39,522 nt of DNA from Sulfurimonas sp. Lineage in GTDB: Bacteria > Campylobacterota > Campylobacteria > Campylobacterales > Sulfurimonadaceae. Position numbers and translations under genes: made by a program. The DNA lies in contig JALSLJ010000088.1 in NCBI GenBank assembly GCA_026988315.1, positions 1 through 39,522 of the forward strand. The letters run 5' to 3'. Positions 1-8,146 of this stretch are shown here, piece by piece. The notes below the pieces were generated by a model that was given only the letters and a program-made list of their open reading frames with translations, did not search any database and was not told the origin of the DNA. Position 1 is the stretch's first letter; every line of letters starts with the position of its first letter.

Positions 1-423
1 GAGAACAATAACCCTGTGGGTATCGCTAACATTGTTGCTAATGAAGTTGCTAGAGAGTTAAAAGAGAAACAAGTAAATGAGCTTAAATTTACTCCAAAGC
101 AAGTAGCCCAACTTATTAAAATGGTTGATGATGAAACTATCTCAAACAAAATTGCTAAGTCAGTGTTTGAAGAGATGGCTAAGAGTGGAGAAAATCCTAC
201 ACAAATTGTGGAAGCTAAAGGGCTTTTGCAGATAAGTGATCCTGCCAAAATTTCACCTATTATTGATGAAATAATTGAGAAAAATCCAAACAATGTTGCT
301 AAATTTAAAGCGGGAAATACTAAGCTATTAGGTTTCTTTGTTGGGCAAGTTTTAAAAAGTACAGGGGGCAAAGCAAACCCAAAAGTGGTAAATTCCCTTG
401 TGGCTCAGAAGTTACAAGAATAG
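1..423 (+). CDS. gatB: Aspartyl/glutamyl-tRNA amidotransferase subunit B, C-terminal part (5' truncated)
   Basis: The reading frame is open from base 1 to the TAG at 421-423, so 140 C-terminal residues are visible and the start lies outside the window. The segment matches the helical GatB/YqeY tail: it opens with NPVGIANIVANEV, continues through a helix-rich stretch and ends with the family's typical motif (GFFVGQVLKSTGGKANPKVV). In GatCAB this tail grips the tRNA during transamidation of Glu-tRNA(Gln) or Asp-tRNA(Asn), which is required in Campylobacterota that lack GlnRS/AsnRS. A GTG at 16 is internal and not a start. Confidence 0.93.
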   Translation, partial: ENNNPVGIANIVANEVARELKEKQVNELKFTPKQVAQLIKMVDDETISNKIAKSVFEEMAKSGENPTQIVEAKGLLQISDPAKISPIIDEIIEKNPNNVAKFKAGNTKLLGFFVGQVLKSTGGKANPKVVNSLVAQKLQE

Positions 424-435
424 ACTAATATTGTT

Positions 436-1365
436 CTATCCTTTGAGTAACGCTAAAGCACCTTTGTAGATGGGTTCATCAATAAAACCATACTCATCAT
501 CCACAAAACCTGTGACGCCCATCTCTTGGTGCATCTCAAAAAGTTTCACTACAACTGTTGCTCTTTTTATCTCTTGTTCCTCATCTATAAATGTCTCATT
601 CACGAGCTTTATCTGATCAGGAGAGATACACCCTTTTGAGGAGTAGCCCATACTTTTTTCTAGTTGTATCCACTGAGTAAACTCCTCTAAGTTTTTAAAC
701 TCTTGATATACAAAAGAGACAGGATGAACACCCACAGCCTTAGAAGTTATAAGAAAATGTGAAAGCATATAAAGCATAGTTGGATTATCTCTTTGGATGA
801 GGCTCTGGGGAAGTTTCATATCGGCAAATAAATCTAAGATACCTAAATAAAAAGTTGTAACATTTTTATTTACTTTAAGTGAGGCGAGATTATGCCATGC
901 AGATGCAGTTTCTATAGAGAGATGTAGCTCTATAGTATCATTCAAAAGAGCCAAAACATTTTTCACCTCTTGAGTATTTCTAATTTTAGGCACTCTAATA
1001 GCATCTGGCATAAACTGATTAAGATAGACAATCTCATCATATCCACCCTCATCTAATGCATTCACTCTTACTACAAGTTTTTTATCGCTTTTTTGATGTC
1101 GAGACAAAAATATAGCACAAAGAACAAGAGCAAATGGCTTCTCTTCTAAGCTGACTCCATCTTCAAGGTTTAACATAATACAATCCGCTTCTAAATTTTC
1201 TATCTTAAGAAGATGCTTTATATTATTGCATGAGAGCATTAAGACTGAGCGAAAATCTTTTTTTTTATTAATTTCTCTAAATTTTGGAATTGCTAGTTTA
1301 TCAAGAGCTTCTAAATCTCTCTGTTCATACGCCAATTCTATTGCTTGTATGTTATTTTTTTTCAT
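436..1365 (-). CDS. HpcH/HpaI aldolase / CitE-like lyase family protein
   Basis: A 309-residue protein of the citrate lyase beta-subunit (CitE-like) family. Visible landmarks are NLEDGV (about residues 66-71, metal-ligand region), RVN near 100, PKIRN near 126, SIETA near 150 and a metal-site-like D in the LGILDLFADM segment. Family members cleave or condense acyl-CoA esters such as malyl-CoA or citramalyl-CoA, with Mg2+ bound by Glu/Asp. The substrate here cannot be told. The start ATG overlaps the end of the upstream cytochrome gene by 14 bases, so the two are co-transcribed. It converges with gatB, with only 12 bases between the stops. The N-terminal 35 residues, rich in Glu/Lys, look like an extension outside the barrel. 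Confidence 0.75.
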   Translation of the reverse strand: MKKNNIQAIELAYEQRDLEALDKLAIPKFREINKKKDFRSVLMLSCNNIKHLLKIENLEADCIMLNLEDGVSLEEKPFALVLCAIFLSRHQKSDKKLVVRVNALDEGGYDEIVYLNQFMPDAIRVPKIRNTQEVKNVLALLNDTIELHLSIETASAWHNLASLKVNKNVTTFYLGILDLFADMKLPQSLIQRDNPTMLYMLSHFLITSKAVGVHPVSFVYQEFKNLEEFTQWIQLEKSMGYSSKGCISPDQIKLVNETFIDEEQEIKRATVVVKLFEMHQEMGVTGFVDDEYGFIDEPIYKGALALLKG

Positions 1366-1702
1366 TAACTACATCTCCTTTTTTCTCATTCACATACAAG
1401 TAAAGAGCCTCAACCTCTTTTTTTGTTAAAAAATACCTTGGCATCCCTAATTTTCTAACATTTAAAGCCTTATAAAAATCATCAAAACTCATATTGTTTA
1501 TAGGGGGGCCTTCAAAAGTTTTTTTCTTTTTTTTATGTATATAAGTAGCAACGAGCTTTCCCTCCCCGCTTTCACCGTGACAATGCTCACATCCAATCCC
1601 TCTAGGATTTTTGTAAAATTGCGAAGCATACTCCATTGGGGTGATAAAACTGCCTTTAGCACATAAAAAAAGCGGTAGAATTAAAAAATATATATATTTC
1701 AT
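1352..1702 (-). CDS. Small monoheme c-type cytochrome
   Basis: A predicted 116-residue exported protein. The start was taken at ATG 1700-1702 because it directly precedes a signal peptide (MKYIYFLILPLFLCAKG); a longer frame to 1741 adds only a non-signal-like leader. A single haem-binding CEHCH follows at about residues 37-41, and a Met in the LGMPRYFL motif is a plausible distal ligand, the usual class I arrangement. The C-terminus ends in a Lys/Glu-rich helix. It is divergent from folD and overlaps the CitE-like gene downstream. Its likely role is periplasmic electron transfer; the partner is not evident. Confidence 0.8.
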   Translation of the reverse strand: MKYIYFLILPLFLCAKGSFITPMEYASQFYKNPRGIGCEHCHGESGEGKLVATYIHKKKKKTFEGPPINNMSFDDFYKALNVRKLGMPRYFLTKKEVEALYLYVNEKKGDVVNEKK

Positions 1703-1730
1703 TGTAAAGCGACCTTTTATCAAAAGATAG

Positions 1731-1736
1731 TATAAT
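1731..1736 (+). promoter_or_regulatory. Putative -10 box for folD
   Basis: TATAAT lies 27 bases before the folD ATG. No good -35 hexamer is seen, which is normal for Campylobacterota sigma70 promoters. A GAGG ribosome site follows just before the ATG. Confidence 0.45.
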
Positions 1737-1763
1737 AGCAAAAAAATAATTTATGAGGTTTAA

Positions 1764-2642
1764 ATGCAAATTCTTGATGGTAAAGCACTCTCAAAAAAAA
1801 TAGAGCTTCAAGTTACTGAAGAAGTAAAATTGTTAAAAGAAAAGTGTGGCTGTACACCAGGTCTTGCTGTTGTTCTAGTTGGACAAGACCCAGCAAGTGC
1901 TGCTTATGTAAATATGAAGAAAAAGGCTTGTGATAGGGCTGGTTTTTACTCCATAACACATGATATGCCTGAAAGTATTTCTCAGGAGGCCATAGAAAAA
2001 ACAATTATTATGATGAATAACGATACCAATATTGACGGTATTTTAATTCAACTTCCACTTCCCTCGCAAATTGATACAACAAAAATACTTGAACTCGTTA
2101 GCCCTGAAAAAGATGTAGATGGTTTTCATCCCTTTAATGTTGGTCGCCTTGTTACTAATCTTGATGGTTTTGTTCCTTGTACCCCTCTTGGCGTAATGGA
2201 ACTATTTAAAGAGTATAACATCGATGTAAAAGGGAAAAACTGTGTAGTTATTGGTGCTTCAAACATCGTTGGAAAACCGATGGCATCACTTCTTTTAAAT
2301 GCAGATGCAACAGTTGAGATATGCCATATATTTACAGATGATTTAAAACGCCATACTTTAAATGCGGATGTTATTTTAGTTGGTGTAGGTGTTATAAACC
2401 TAATTACAGAAGATATGGTCAAAGATGGGGTAATTGTTATCGATATAGGTGTAAGTAGAACTGCTGAGGGTAAGCTCGTAGGTGATGTTGACTTTGAGAA
2501 TGTAAGTAAAAAAAGTTCATATATTACACCAAGTCCTGGTGGGGTTGGTCCTATGACTATCGCCATGCTTCTTAGCAATACACTCAAAGCAGCAAAAATA
2601 AATGCTCAAAAACTAAAAGATCAAGCTAAGGACGCAAAATAG
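1764..2642 (+). CDS. folD: Bifunctional methylenetetrahydrofolate dehydrogenase / methenyltetrahydrofolate cyclohydrolase
   Basis: FolD interconverts 5,10-methylene-THF and 10-formyl-THF in the cytoplasm with NADP+. The 292 residues fit the family length. Visible are the catalytic YVNMKKKAC segment (Tyr-x3-Lys), ILIQLPLP, the nucleotide-binding GASNIVGKPMA and the C-terminal TPSPGGVGPMTIAML signature. The TAG stop shares its last base with the GTG start of lepB, so the two are translationally coupled. The order folD-lepB-M50-rpiB-hypothetical-apt corresponds to what I recall as H. pylori HP0577 to HP0572, which supports vertical inheritance. Confidence 0.97.
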   Translation: MQILDGKALSKKIELQVTEEVKLLKEKCGCTPGLAVVLVGQDPASAAYVNMKKKACDRAGFYSITHDMPESISQEAIEKTIIMMNNDTNIDGILIQLPLPSQIDTTKILELVSPEKDVDGFHPFNVGRLVTNLDGFVPCTPLGVMELFKEYNIDVKGKNCVVIGASNIVGKPMASLLLNADATVEICHIFTDDLKRHTLNADVILVGVGVINLITEDMVKDGVIVIDIGVSRTAEGKLVGDVDFENVSKKSSYITPSPGGVGPMTIAMLLSNTLKAAKINAQKLKDQAKDAK

Positions 2643-3451
2643 TGAAAGAAGTTCTATACAAAGCATACAAGTTTTCAAACTCATGGACGGGAACTATAGT
2701 TATAGTTCTTTTTATCATCTTTTTTATAGCACAAGCTTTTAGGATTCCATCTGGGTCTATGAAGGACTCTCTCTTAATTGGCGATCACCTTTTTGCTAAA
2801 AAATTTGCTTATGGTATCCCTATGCCTCACATCCCTTTTTTAGAACTCTCTATCATGCCATGGAGCGATAAACTTCGCCTTATGGATGGTGATACTCCAG
2901 AGCGTGGTGATATAGTAATTTTCAGACCTCCACACAACACTAAACAACACTTTGTAAAAAGATGTATAGCACTTCCAGGTGATGAACTTTTTGTTCAAAA
3001 CAAAGACCTATATCTTCACCATCGTGAGGGTGATGAGTGGATTCAAAAAGAGTTTGCTGATTATGAGATAGTAGTTTTAGGTGAAAAACTTTGGGTAAAA
3101 AATCCATATATGAAAAAACATCCAGGTATTCATCACGATGAAAAAATCATAAATAATGGACGCTACCCACAACAGCTCTTTAATGTAGCACCTATAAAAA
3201 TAGATGAAGGGTATTATTTTATGATGGGCGATAACCGTGATCACTCAAATGACAGCCGTTTTTGGGGAAGTGTTCCCTATGACAATATTGAGGGAACGCC
3301 ATGGTTCATCTACTTTAGTGTGGATGATAACTGGGAGATTAGATGGGATAGAATGGGTAAAACTCCTACTGATTTAGAATCTCCTCAGCACCTTGAATTA
3401 GCAAGAGAAGAAAGACATAGAACTGATAAAGATGACCATGGAATCTATTGA
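2642..3451 (+). CDS. lepB: Signal peptidase I
   Basis: Type I leader peptidase, which removes signal peptides at the outer face of the inner membrane. The start is GTG 2642-2644, overlapping the folD stop by one base. One membrane segment (about 16-33) precedes the catalytic serine in RIPSGSM (Ser39). The general-base lysine is in FVKRCIALPGDE (Lys106), and the conserved MGDNRDHSNDSRFWG box lies near residue 200. The length of 269 fits the Campylobacterota form, which has a single N-terminal membrane anchor plus inserted periplasmic loops. The stop lies inside the next gene, which overlaps by up to 20 bases. Confidence 0.96.
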   Translation: MKEVLYKAYKFSNSWTGTIVIVLFIIFFIAQAFRIPSGSMKDSLLIGDHLFAKKFAYGIPMPHIPFLELSIMPWSDKLRLMDGDTPERGDIVIFRPPHNTKQHFVKRCIALPGDELFVQNKDLYLHHREGDEWIQKEFADYEIVVLGEKLWVKNPYMKKHPGIHHDEKIINNGRYPQQLFNVAPIKIDEGYYFMMGDNRDHSNDSRFWGSVPYDNIEGTPWFIYFSVDDNWEIRWDRMGKTPTDLESPQHLELAREERHRTDKDDHGIY

Positions 3452-4115
3452 TTTACTTAAAATATTAGCAGCAGTTCTTGCTTTAGCAGTAGCTATTATA
3501 GGGCATGAGATAATGCACGGTTGGGTAGCTTATATGTATGGTGATACAACTGCTAAAAATGCTGGGAGGTTGTCTATCAATCCTCTTATCCATGTTGATT
3601 TAGTTGGTACTATAATTGTACCTGCTACTATGTACTTTTTACCTATGCTTCTTGGTGGTGAGAGTGGTTTTCTTTTTGGATGGGCAAAGCCTGTTCCAAT
3701 AAATACAGCGACAGTTATTAGAAAAGGTGGATACAACGCGGCTATGCAAGTAGATTTAGCAGGAATTGTATATAACTTTACCTTAGCTGCTTTTGCTTCT
3801 ATCGCTTTAGTTTCTATGGCGCAACCAACATCTGCTGATAGCTTAGTGTATATATTTTTATATCTGTTTGTTATGCAACTACTCATCATAAATGTTGTAC
3901 TTGGAGTATTTAACCTACTCCCTATCCCGCAATTTGATGGAGCACACTTTGTTATGCACTTAGCTTTAAAATATAAAGTTAATGCTATTGCAGAATTTTT
4001 ATATAAAAATGAAAAATATGGAATTATTATTGTTTTAATTATTTTAATGACACCATTAAAAGACTATTTATTACTGATGCCTGTACAAACTATTATCAGT
4101 TTATTATTATCATAA
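3432..4115 (+). CDS. Site-2 protease (M50) family membrane metallopeptidase
   Basis: A 227-residue multi-pass membrane protein with the zinc motif HEIMH in its first membrane helix (about residues 25-29) and the distal LLPIPQFDGAH motif (Asp zinc ligand), both typical of compact M50B peptidases without a PDZ domain. It is therefore a probable intramembrane peptidase. No substrate is known; H. pylori HP0575 occupies the same slot. Two starts are possible, ATG 3432 or ATG 3438, overlapping lepB by 20 or 14 bases. It is distinct from the PDZ-containing RseP encoded at 22296. Confidence 0.88.
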   Translation: MTMESIDLLKILAAVLALAVAIIGHEIMHGWVAYMYGDTTAKNAGRLSINPLIHVDLVGTIIVPATMYFLPMLLGGESGFLFGWAKPVPINTATVIRKGGYNAAMQVDLAGIVYNFTLAAFASIALVSMAQPTSADSLVYIFLYLFVMQLLIINVVLGVFNLLPIPQFDGAHFVMHLALKYKVNAIAEFLYKNEKYGIIIVLIILMTPLKDYLLLMPVQTIISLLLS

Positions 4116-4125
4116 AGGGAAAAAA

Positions 4126-4566
4126 ATGAAGTTTTATATTGCCACGGATCACGCTGGAATAGATTTAAAAGATTACACTGTAGAATTATTAAAAGAAAAA
4201 GGTCACGAAGTTGTTGATTTAGGGCCTTTTGATAAAACAAGAGTTGATTATCCTGATTATGCTCATAAAGTATCATCAAGTGTTTTAGAAGATACAAATG
4301 CACAAGGTATCCTTATCTGTGGTTCAGGTATCGGTATGAGTATGGCGGCAAATCGTCATCAGGGGATCCGTGCTGCTCTGTGTCATGATGCGTACACCGC
4401 TACTGTTGCTCGTGGTCATAATGATGCAAATATACTATGCTTTGGTGAGCGAATTGTTGGAAAAGGTGTTGCTGAGTCCATCTTGGATGCTTGGATTGCA
4501 GGAAGTTTTGATGGTGGTAGGCATTGTAATCGTGTGAAAAAGATAGAACTTAAACAAAGTAATTAA
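4126..4566 (+). CDS. rpiB: Ribose-5-phosphate isomerase B
   Basis: A 146-residue RpiB/LacAB family isomerase, interconverting ribose-5-phosphate and ribulose-5-phosphate in the pentose phosphate and Calvin-type routes. Visible are the N-terminal ATDHAG (His9 region), the active-site loop LICGSGIGMSMAANR with the catalytic Cys, and the DANILCFGERIVG segment. It is part of the folD-apt run, 10 bases after the M50 gene and preceded by an AAAGGGAAA ribosome site. Confidence 0.95.
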   Translation: MKFYIATDHAGIDLKDYTVELLKEKGHEVVDLGPFDKTRVDYPDYAHKVSSSVLEDTNAQGILICGSGIGMSMAANRHQGIRAALCHDAYTATVARGHNDANILCFGERIVGKGVAESILDAWIAGSFDGGRHCNRVKKIELKQSN

Positions 4567-4581
4567 AGTAAAGGAAACACT

Positions 4582-4914
4582 ATGTTTTGGGAATGGTCAC
4601 TCTTATCAATCTTATCAATTGTATCTATATACCTCTTTGTAAAAATGTTTTATTTTAAAAGCATTACAAACAAAGAACAAAGAGGTAATGACTTAATGAA
4701 ATTAACGCTAAAAGAGGCTGAGATTTTAATACGAAAGTATCAAATCCAACTCCAGCGTGCTTTAGGAAATGTAGATATTTTAAGTGAAGAATTGACAAAA
4801 CTAAGAAATGAATTAAAAGTTCTTAAACAAAGAAACACAAAACATAGACAAGAAACTGACCGCCTCAATGGTAAAATCAAAGCACTAGAGAGTCGTATAG
4901 ACGCTCTACTATAA
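4582..4914 (+). CDS. Membrane-anchored coiled-coil protein of unknown function
   Basis: A 110-residue protein with an N-terminal membrane helix (about residues 4-24, including [12 protein letters not shown]) followed by a long charged region with heptad-like Leu/Ile spacing (about 40-110), predicted as a coiled coil exposed to the cytoplasm. AAAGGA precedes the ATG at a good distance. A hypothetical gene occupies the same slot between rpiB and apt in H. pylori. No enzymatic motif is seen and I do not assign a function. Confidence 0.75.
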   Translation: MFWEWSLLSILSIVSIYLFVKMFYFKSITNKEQRGNDLMKLTLKEAEILIRKYQIQLQRALGNVDILSEELTKLRNELKVLKQRNTKHRQETDRLNGKIKALESRIDALL

Positions 4915-4928
4915 AAGGAGGAAACACT

Positions 4929-5477
4929 ATGACATTAAGTTCAACAGAGAGAAAAATTTTAGAAGATTCTATAAGAGATATAAAAGATTTTCCAAAACCT
5001 GGCATTGTTTTTAAAGATATTACAACGCTTTTAAATGATAAAAAAGCCTACGGCGTTTTAATGAATCACCTATATCAAAGATATAAAGAGTATGACTTAG
5101 ATTATATTGCTGGAATTGATGCGAGAGGTTTTATCTTTGGTGCGGCTCTTGCCCAAATGCTAGGACTTGGTTTTGTCCCTATCAGAAAAAAAGGGAAGCT
5201 TCCATATACAACTATCAGTGAAAAATACTCGCTAGAGTACGGAATTGATGAAGTTGAAGTGCATATAGATGCTTTTAGCGGAATTGAAAATGCAAGAGTT
5301 CTTATTATCGATGATTTGATTGCTACAGGCGGCACTGCCAATGCAGCAACAACACTTGTAAATCAAACTGGAGCAAAATGTGTTGAAGCTTGTTTTATCA
5401 TCGGTCTTACTTTTTTAGAAGGGATAAAAACATTAGAAGAGAAAACAGATGTTTATTCTCTTATAGAGGTTCATTAA
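4929..5477 (+). CDS. apt: Adenine phosphoribosyltransferase
   Basis: A 182-residue type I PRTase that salvages adenine with PRPP to AMP. It shows the N-terminal [16 protein letters not shown] motif, the DARGFIFG hood/loop segment, and the PRPP-binding [14 protein letters not shown] motif at about residues 120-135. AAAGGAGG lies directly before the start. Its TAA stop overlaps the trpB ATG by one base (TAATG), so translation is probably coupled. Confidence 0.96.
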   Translation: MTLSSTERKILEDSIRDIKDFPKPGIVFKDITTLLNDKKAYGVLMNHLYQRYKEYDLDYIAGIDARGFIFGAALAQMLGLGFVPIRKKGKLPYTTISEKYSLEYGIDEVEVHIDAFSGIENARVLIIDDLIATGGTANAATTLVNQTGAKCVEACFIIGLTFLEGIKTLEEKTDVYSLIEVH

Positions 5478-6679
5478 TGTACATTCCTAGCGCTTCTAAA
5501 TATGACCCAGATGAAAATGGACACTTTGGTATCTTTGGCGGGCGTTATGTACCAGAAACACTTATGCCAGCACTATTGGAACTTAAAAATGAGTATGAAA
5601 AAATTCGTTTTGATAAAGATTTTTGGAAAGAGGTTCATTACTATTTGACAGACTATGTTGGTCGCCCTTCTCCACTCTACTATGCCCAAAATATCTCAAA
5701 CGAATTAGGTGCAAAAATCTACTTTAAAAGAGAAGATTTAAACCATACTGGTGCACATAAAGTGAACAATGTAATCGCTCAAGGCTTGATGGCTAAAAGA
5801 CTTGGATATAAAAAAATTATCGCTGAGACTGGTGCTGGACAGCATGGTGTTGCAACTGCTACTATTTGTGCGCTTTTAGGGTTAGAATGTGAAATTTTTA
5901 TGGGTGCAAAAGATGCACAGAGACAAGAACTTAATGTTTTTCGTATGAAACTCCTTGGCTCTAAAGTAAATGCTGTCGAGAGTGGTTCACACACTCTTAA
6001 AGATGCAATGAATGAAGCAATCCGTCATTGGGTTACAAACGCAAGAGATACTTTTTATATCATAGGGACAGTTGCAGGTCCACATCCATACCCAATGATG
6101 GTAAGAGATTTTCAAGCTATCATCGGGTATGAAGCAAGAGCACAAATTTTAGAAAAAGAAAACAGATTGCCAGATCATGTTATCGCGTGTATTGGTGGTG
6201 GTTCAAACGCTATAGGGATGTTTCAGCATTTCTTAGAAGATAAAGATGTTGAGTGTATCGGTATTGAAGCAGGTGGACTTGGAATTGAAACAAATAAGCA
6301 TGGATGTTCACTTAAAAAAGGTCGTCCAGGAGTTCTGCATGGTCAAATGAGTTATACACTTCAAGATGAAGATGGTCAAATCCTTGAAGCTCACTCTATA
6401 AGTGCGGGGCTAGATTATCCAGGAATTGGACCGGAACACTCTTTTCATAGTGACAACAAGTCTATCACTTACGATAATATTACAGACCAGGAGGCATTAG
6501 ATGCTTTTGTATGGTTATCTCGTAAAGAGGGAATCATCCCAGCTTTTGAATCTGCTCACGCTGTAGCATACCTCAAAAAACTCTCCAACATCAAAGATAA
6601 ACTCATCATCGTAAATCTCTCAGGTCGTGGTGATAAAGATATGATTCAAGCAAAAGATATACTTCACTTTGATGACTAA
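5477..6679 (+). CDS. trpB: Tryptophan synthase beta chain
   Basis: PLP enzyme condensing indole and serine to tryptophan. The start was taken at ATG 5477, overlapping the apt stop, because this gives the normal TrpB N-terminus ([20 protein letters not shown]) and a 400-residue length; the frame is open further upstream inside apt but that part is not TrpB-like. The PLP lysine lies in HTGAHKVNN (Lys95), with the phosphate-cradle [10 protein letters not shown] near residue 230 and a serine-site [10 protein letters not shown] segment. This is a TrpB1-type chain that would need TrpA, but no trpA is adjacent, so the trp genes are dispersed in this genome. Confidence 0.96.
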   Translation: MYIPSASKYDPDENGHFGIFGGRYVPETLMPALLELKNEYEKIRFDKDFWKEVHYYLTDYVGRPSPLYYAQNISNELGAKIYFKREDLNHTGAHKVNNVIAQGLMAKRLGYKKIIAETGAGQHGVATATICALLGLECEIFMGAKDAQRQELNVFRMKLLGSKVNAVESGSHTLKDAMNEAIRHWVTNARDTFYIIGTVAGPHPYPMMVRDFQAIIGYEARAQILEKENRLPDHVIACIGGGSNAIGMFQHFLEDKDVECIGIEAGGLGIETNKHGCSLKKGRPGVLHGQMSYTLQDEDGQILEAHSISAGLDYPGIGPEHSFHSDNKSITYDNITDQEALDAFVWLSRKEGIIPAFESAHAVAYLKKLSNIKDKLIIVNLSGRGDKDMIQAKDILHFDD

Positions 6680-6688
6680 TATCTCACT

Positions 6689-6729
6689 AAAGAAGATTTA
6701 GAGCTACCCTTTAGATGTTAATCTTCTTT
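6689..6729. terminator. Possible bidirectional terminator hairpin after trpB
   Basis: AAAGAAGATT (6689-6698) and AATCTTCTTT (6720-6729) are perfect 10-bp inverted repeats with a 21-base loop, sitting between the convergent trpB and VanZ-like stops. The stem is AT-rich and the loop long, so termination is only plausible. Confidence 0.35.
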
Positions 6730-7091
6730 GGTATCTTTCTTTCAAGTATTTTACAAGCAATTATTCCTAAAACTATCCCTATCGCGTCTGCAACTACATC
6801 CAAGGCAGAAAAATAGCGCCCCTCTATAAAATACTGCACAACTTCTATTTGAATCGCAAAAGTTAAAAGTATATAAATTTTCACTTGCATATCCATTTTT
6901 AAATACCCAAGGGAGAGTAAAATATATAAAACAAAAAAGGCAAAAAAATGGTTTGATTTATCCCACATGTTTTCTACCATCTCTATTTGAATCGTTGTTG
7001 TTGCCAAGTACTCTATAGATACTAGACATATAAAAAATAAAACTTTAAATACATGACTATTTATAACTTTACCAAAAAATCTTAATTCCAT
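6711..7091 (-). CDS. VanZ-like family membrane protein
   Basis: A 126-residue protein with about four hydrophobic segments. The VanZ-family landmarks are present: WDKSNHFFAFFVLYILLS (D-K-x2-H-F), an E-x2-Q-x-F-x2-GR motif (about 82-91, VVQYFIEGR) and the following D-x3-D-x2-G pattern. VanZ homologues are small integral membrane proteins; a molecular role is not established outside teicoplanin tolerance. The start codon overlaps the stop of the upstream hydrolase by one base (TAATG), so the pair is a coupled unit. Confidence 0.75.
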   Translation of the reverse strand: MELRFFGKVINSHVFKVLFFICLVSIEYLATTTIQIEMVENMWDKSNHFFAFFVLYILLSLGYLKMDMQVKIYILLTFAIQIEVVQYFIEGRYFSALDVVADAIGIVLGIIACKILERKIPKKINI

Positions 7092-7888
7092 TAACTAAGT
7101 ACCTCTCCATAGATAACCTTATGAATTTCAGATACAACTTCATCATCCCAAAGCAGTTCTTTATGAGTTACATTATCCAACTCTTTATAAAGCGCTAAGT
7201 TTTTCACATATTGTTTTAAATTTCTAGCATTTTTTATATATGTTGTCTCATCATCCGTTCCTGCAAAAATATAGGTCTTTGCATTGATCTCTTTGACATA
7301 CTGCGTGTTATCAAATCTATATCGTAACAACCATGATAATCTTTTTCCATATTTTTCTCTTGCAAGAAGAGCTATCGAATCAAATGAACCAACTAAAAAA
7401 ACACCTAAAGTATCTGTTTTGCTCGCTACATAAGAAGCAACACTCGAACCTATAGAAAATCCAAGTATATAAAAATCACCATAATTTTTTTGAACTAGCC
7501 TCGCTATCTTTAAACCATCATTTAAAATATTTTTCTCATTGATTTTTCCATCACTTTTGCCGTATGATCGGTAATTGAATGTGATAATCCTAACATGAGG
7601 ATATTTAAGAGAAAGCCTTTTTATCAGCCCTACTGTATCGTGAGAGCGACCACCAAAGAAAAGAAGTGTTGAGTTAATTGTAGGCAGTTTTCTGTACAAA
7701 TCTTTAGGTTCATAAACAACCCCTTCAAGCTCCACCCCATCATCAGTAGTGACACTGAGGATCTCAAACTCCTCACTCAAATCTTCATCCCGATAATGGA
7801 TTGGAGAAAAAACCATAAAATACTGCCACTGATAAAAAGCCAGTACTAAAATCAACAATATAAACACTATAAATATTATATAAATCAT
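7091..7888 (-). CDS. Membrane-anchored alpha/beta hydrolase
   Basis: Alpha/beta-hydrolase-fold protein of the BEM46-like type. An N-terminal membrane anchor (IYIIFIVFILLILVLAF) is followed by the oxyanion region FFGGRSHD and the nucleophile elbow GFSIGSS (G-x-S-x-G). A probable acid lies in FAGTDDETT and the histidine in NVTHKEL near the C-terminus, so a full Ser-Asp-His triad seems intact. I chose ATG 7888 because it begins directly with the anchor; an upstream ATG at 7936 adds 16 less typical residues, and neither has a clear ribosome site. A TATAAT sits just upstream of 7888. The last eight codons (VIYGEVLS) lie in or beside a copy of the terminal repeat found at 28961, so the C-terminus appears repeat-derived. 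Confidence 0.75.
   Translation of the reverse strand: MIYIIFIVFILLILVLAFYQWQYFMVFSPIHYRDEDLSEEFEILSVTTDDGVELEGVVYEPKDLYRKLPTINSTLLFFGGRSHDTVGLIKRLSLKYPHVRIITFNYRSYGKSDGKINEKNILNDGLKIARLVQKNYGDFYILGFSIGSSVASYVASKTDTLGVFLVGSFDSIALLAREKYGKRLSWLLRYRFDNTQYVKEINAKTYIFAGTDDETTYIKNARNLKQYVKNLALYKELDNVTHKELLWDDEVVSEIHKVIYGEVLS
7097..7117. repeat. Isolated end of the AAGTACC-type inverted-repeat element
   Basis: This 21-base stretch matches the left end of the 230-bp element (28961-28981) at 20 of 21 positions; the single difference is an A-to-G change. No second end or core is seen nearby. It lies inside the 3' end of the hydrolase gene and is translated. Confidence 0.7.
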
Positions 7889-8031
7889 GGAGTGATTATA
7901 ACATTTTATATCTAGTTCGAAGATAATACAAATCATTTCTACATCTATCTATTTTGATATTTTAAGAAGCTTTTTGATTAAAAACTCCCCATTTCTAGAT
8001 GTTACGCATCTTTGCACTTCTAAACATATGC

Positions 8032-8037
8032 TATAAT
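8032..8037 (+). promoter_or_regulatory. Putative -10 box upstream of pdxA
   Basis: TATAAT with a weak TTTGCA 15 bases upstream. The two repeat ends at 8049 and 8094 would lie in the leader transcript. Confidence 0.35.
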
Positions 8038-8048
8038 CATCATTATAA

Positions 8049-8118
8049 TAAGTCCTGAGTCAAAAAATCACCCACTGAAATATTTAAAACTTATAAGTCC
8101 TGAGTCAAAAATAACAAC
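8049..8118 (+). repeat. Two direct copies of the TAAGTCCTGAGTCAAAA element end
   Basis: TAAGTCCTGAGTCAAAA occurs at 8049-8065 and again at 8094-8110 in the same orientation. The second copy continues as AATAACAAC, like the right end of the 108-bp element read in reverse. They fill the gap before pdxA and look like remnants of two separate copies. The rest of the 210-base gap between the hydrolase and pdxA is AT-rich, with no other gene seen. Confidence 0.7.
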
Positions 8119-8146
8119 AAATCCAGAATATCAAAAGGTTAATACA

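Noticed and set aside
1226-1429. Forward 67-codon frame over the CitE/cytochrome junction
   Set aside because: Antisense to two supported genes, no ribosome site, no family features.
2126-2587. 153-codon reverse frame inside folD
   Set aside because: Complement of a well-supported folD; low-complexity Ser/Thr/Pro/Ile composition typical of a shadow frame.
8049-8110. CRISPR-like direct repeats with a 28-base spacer
   Set aside because: Only two short units, matching dispersed element ends elsewhere; no cas gene in the window.
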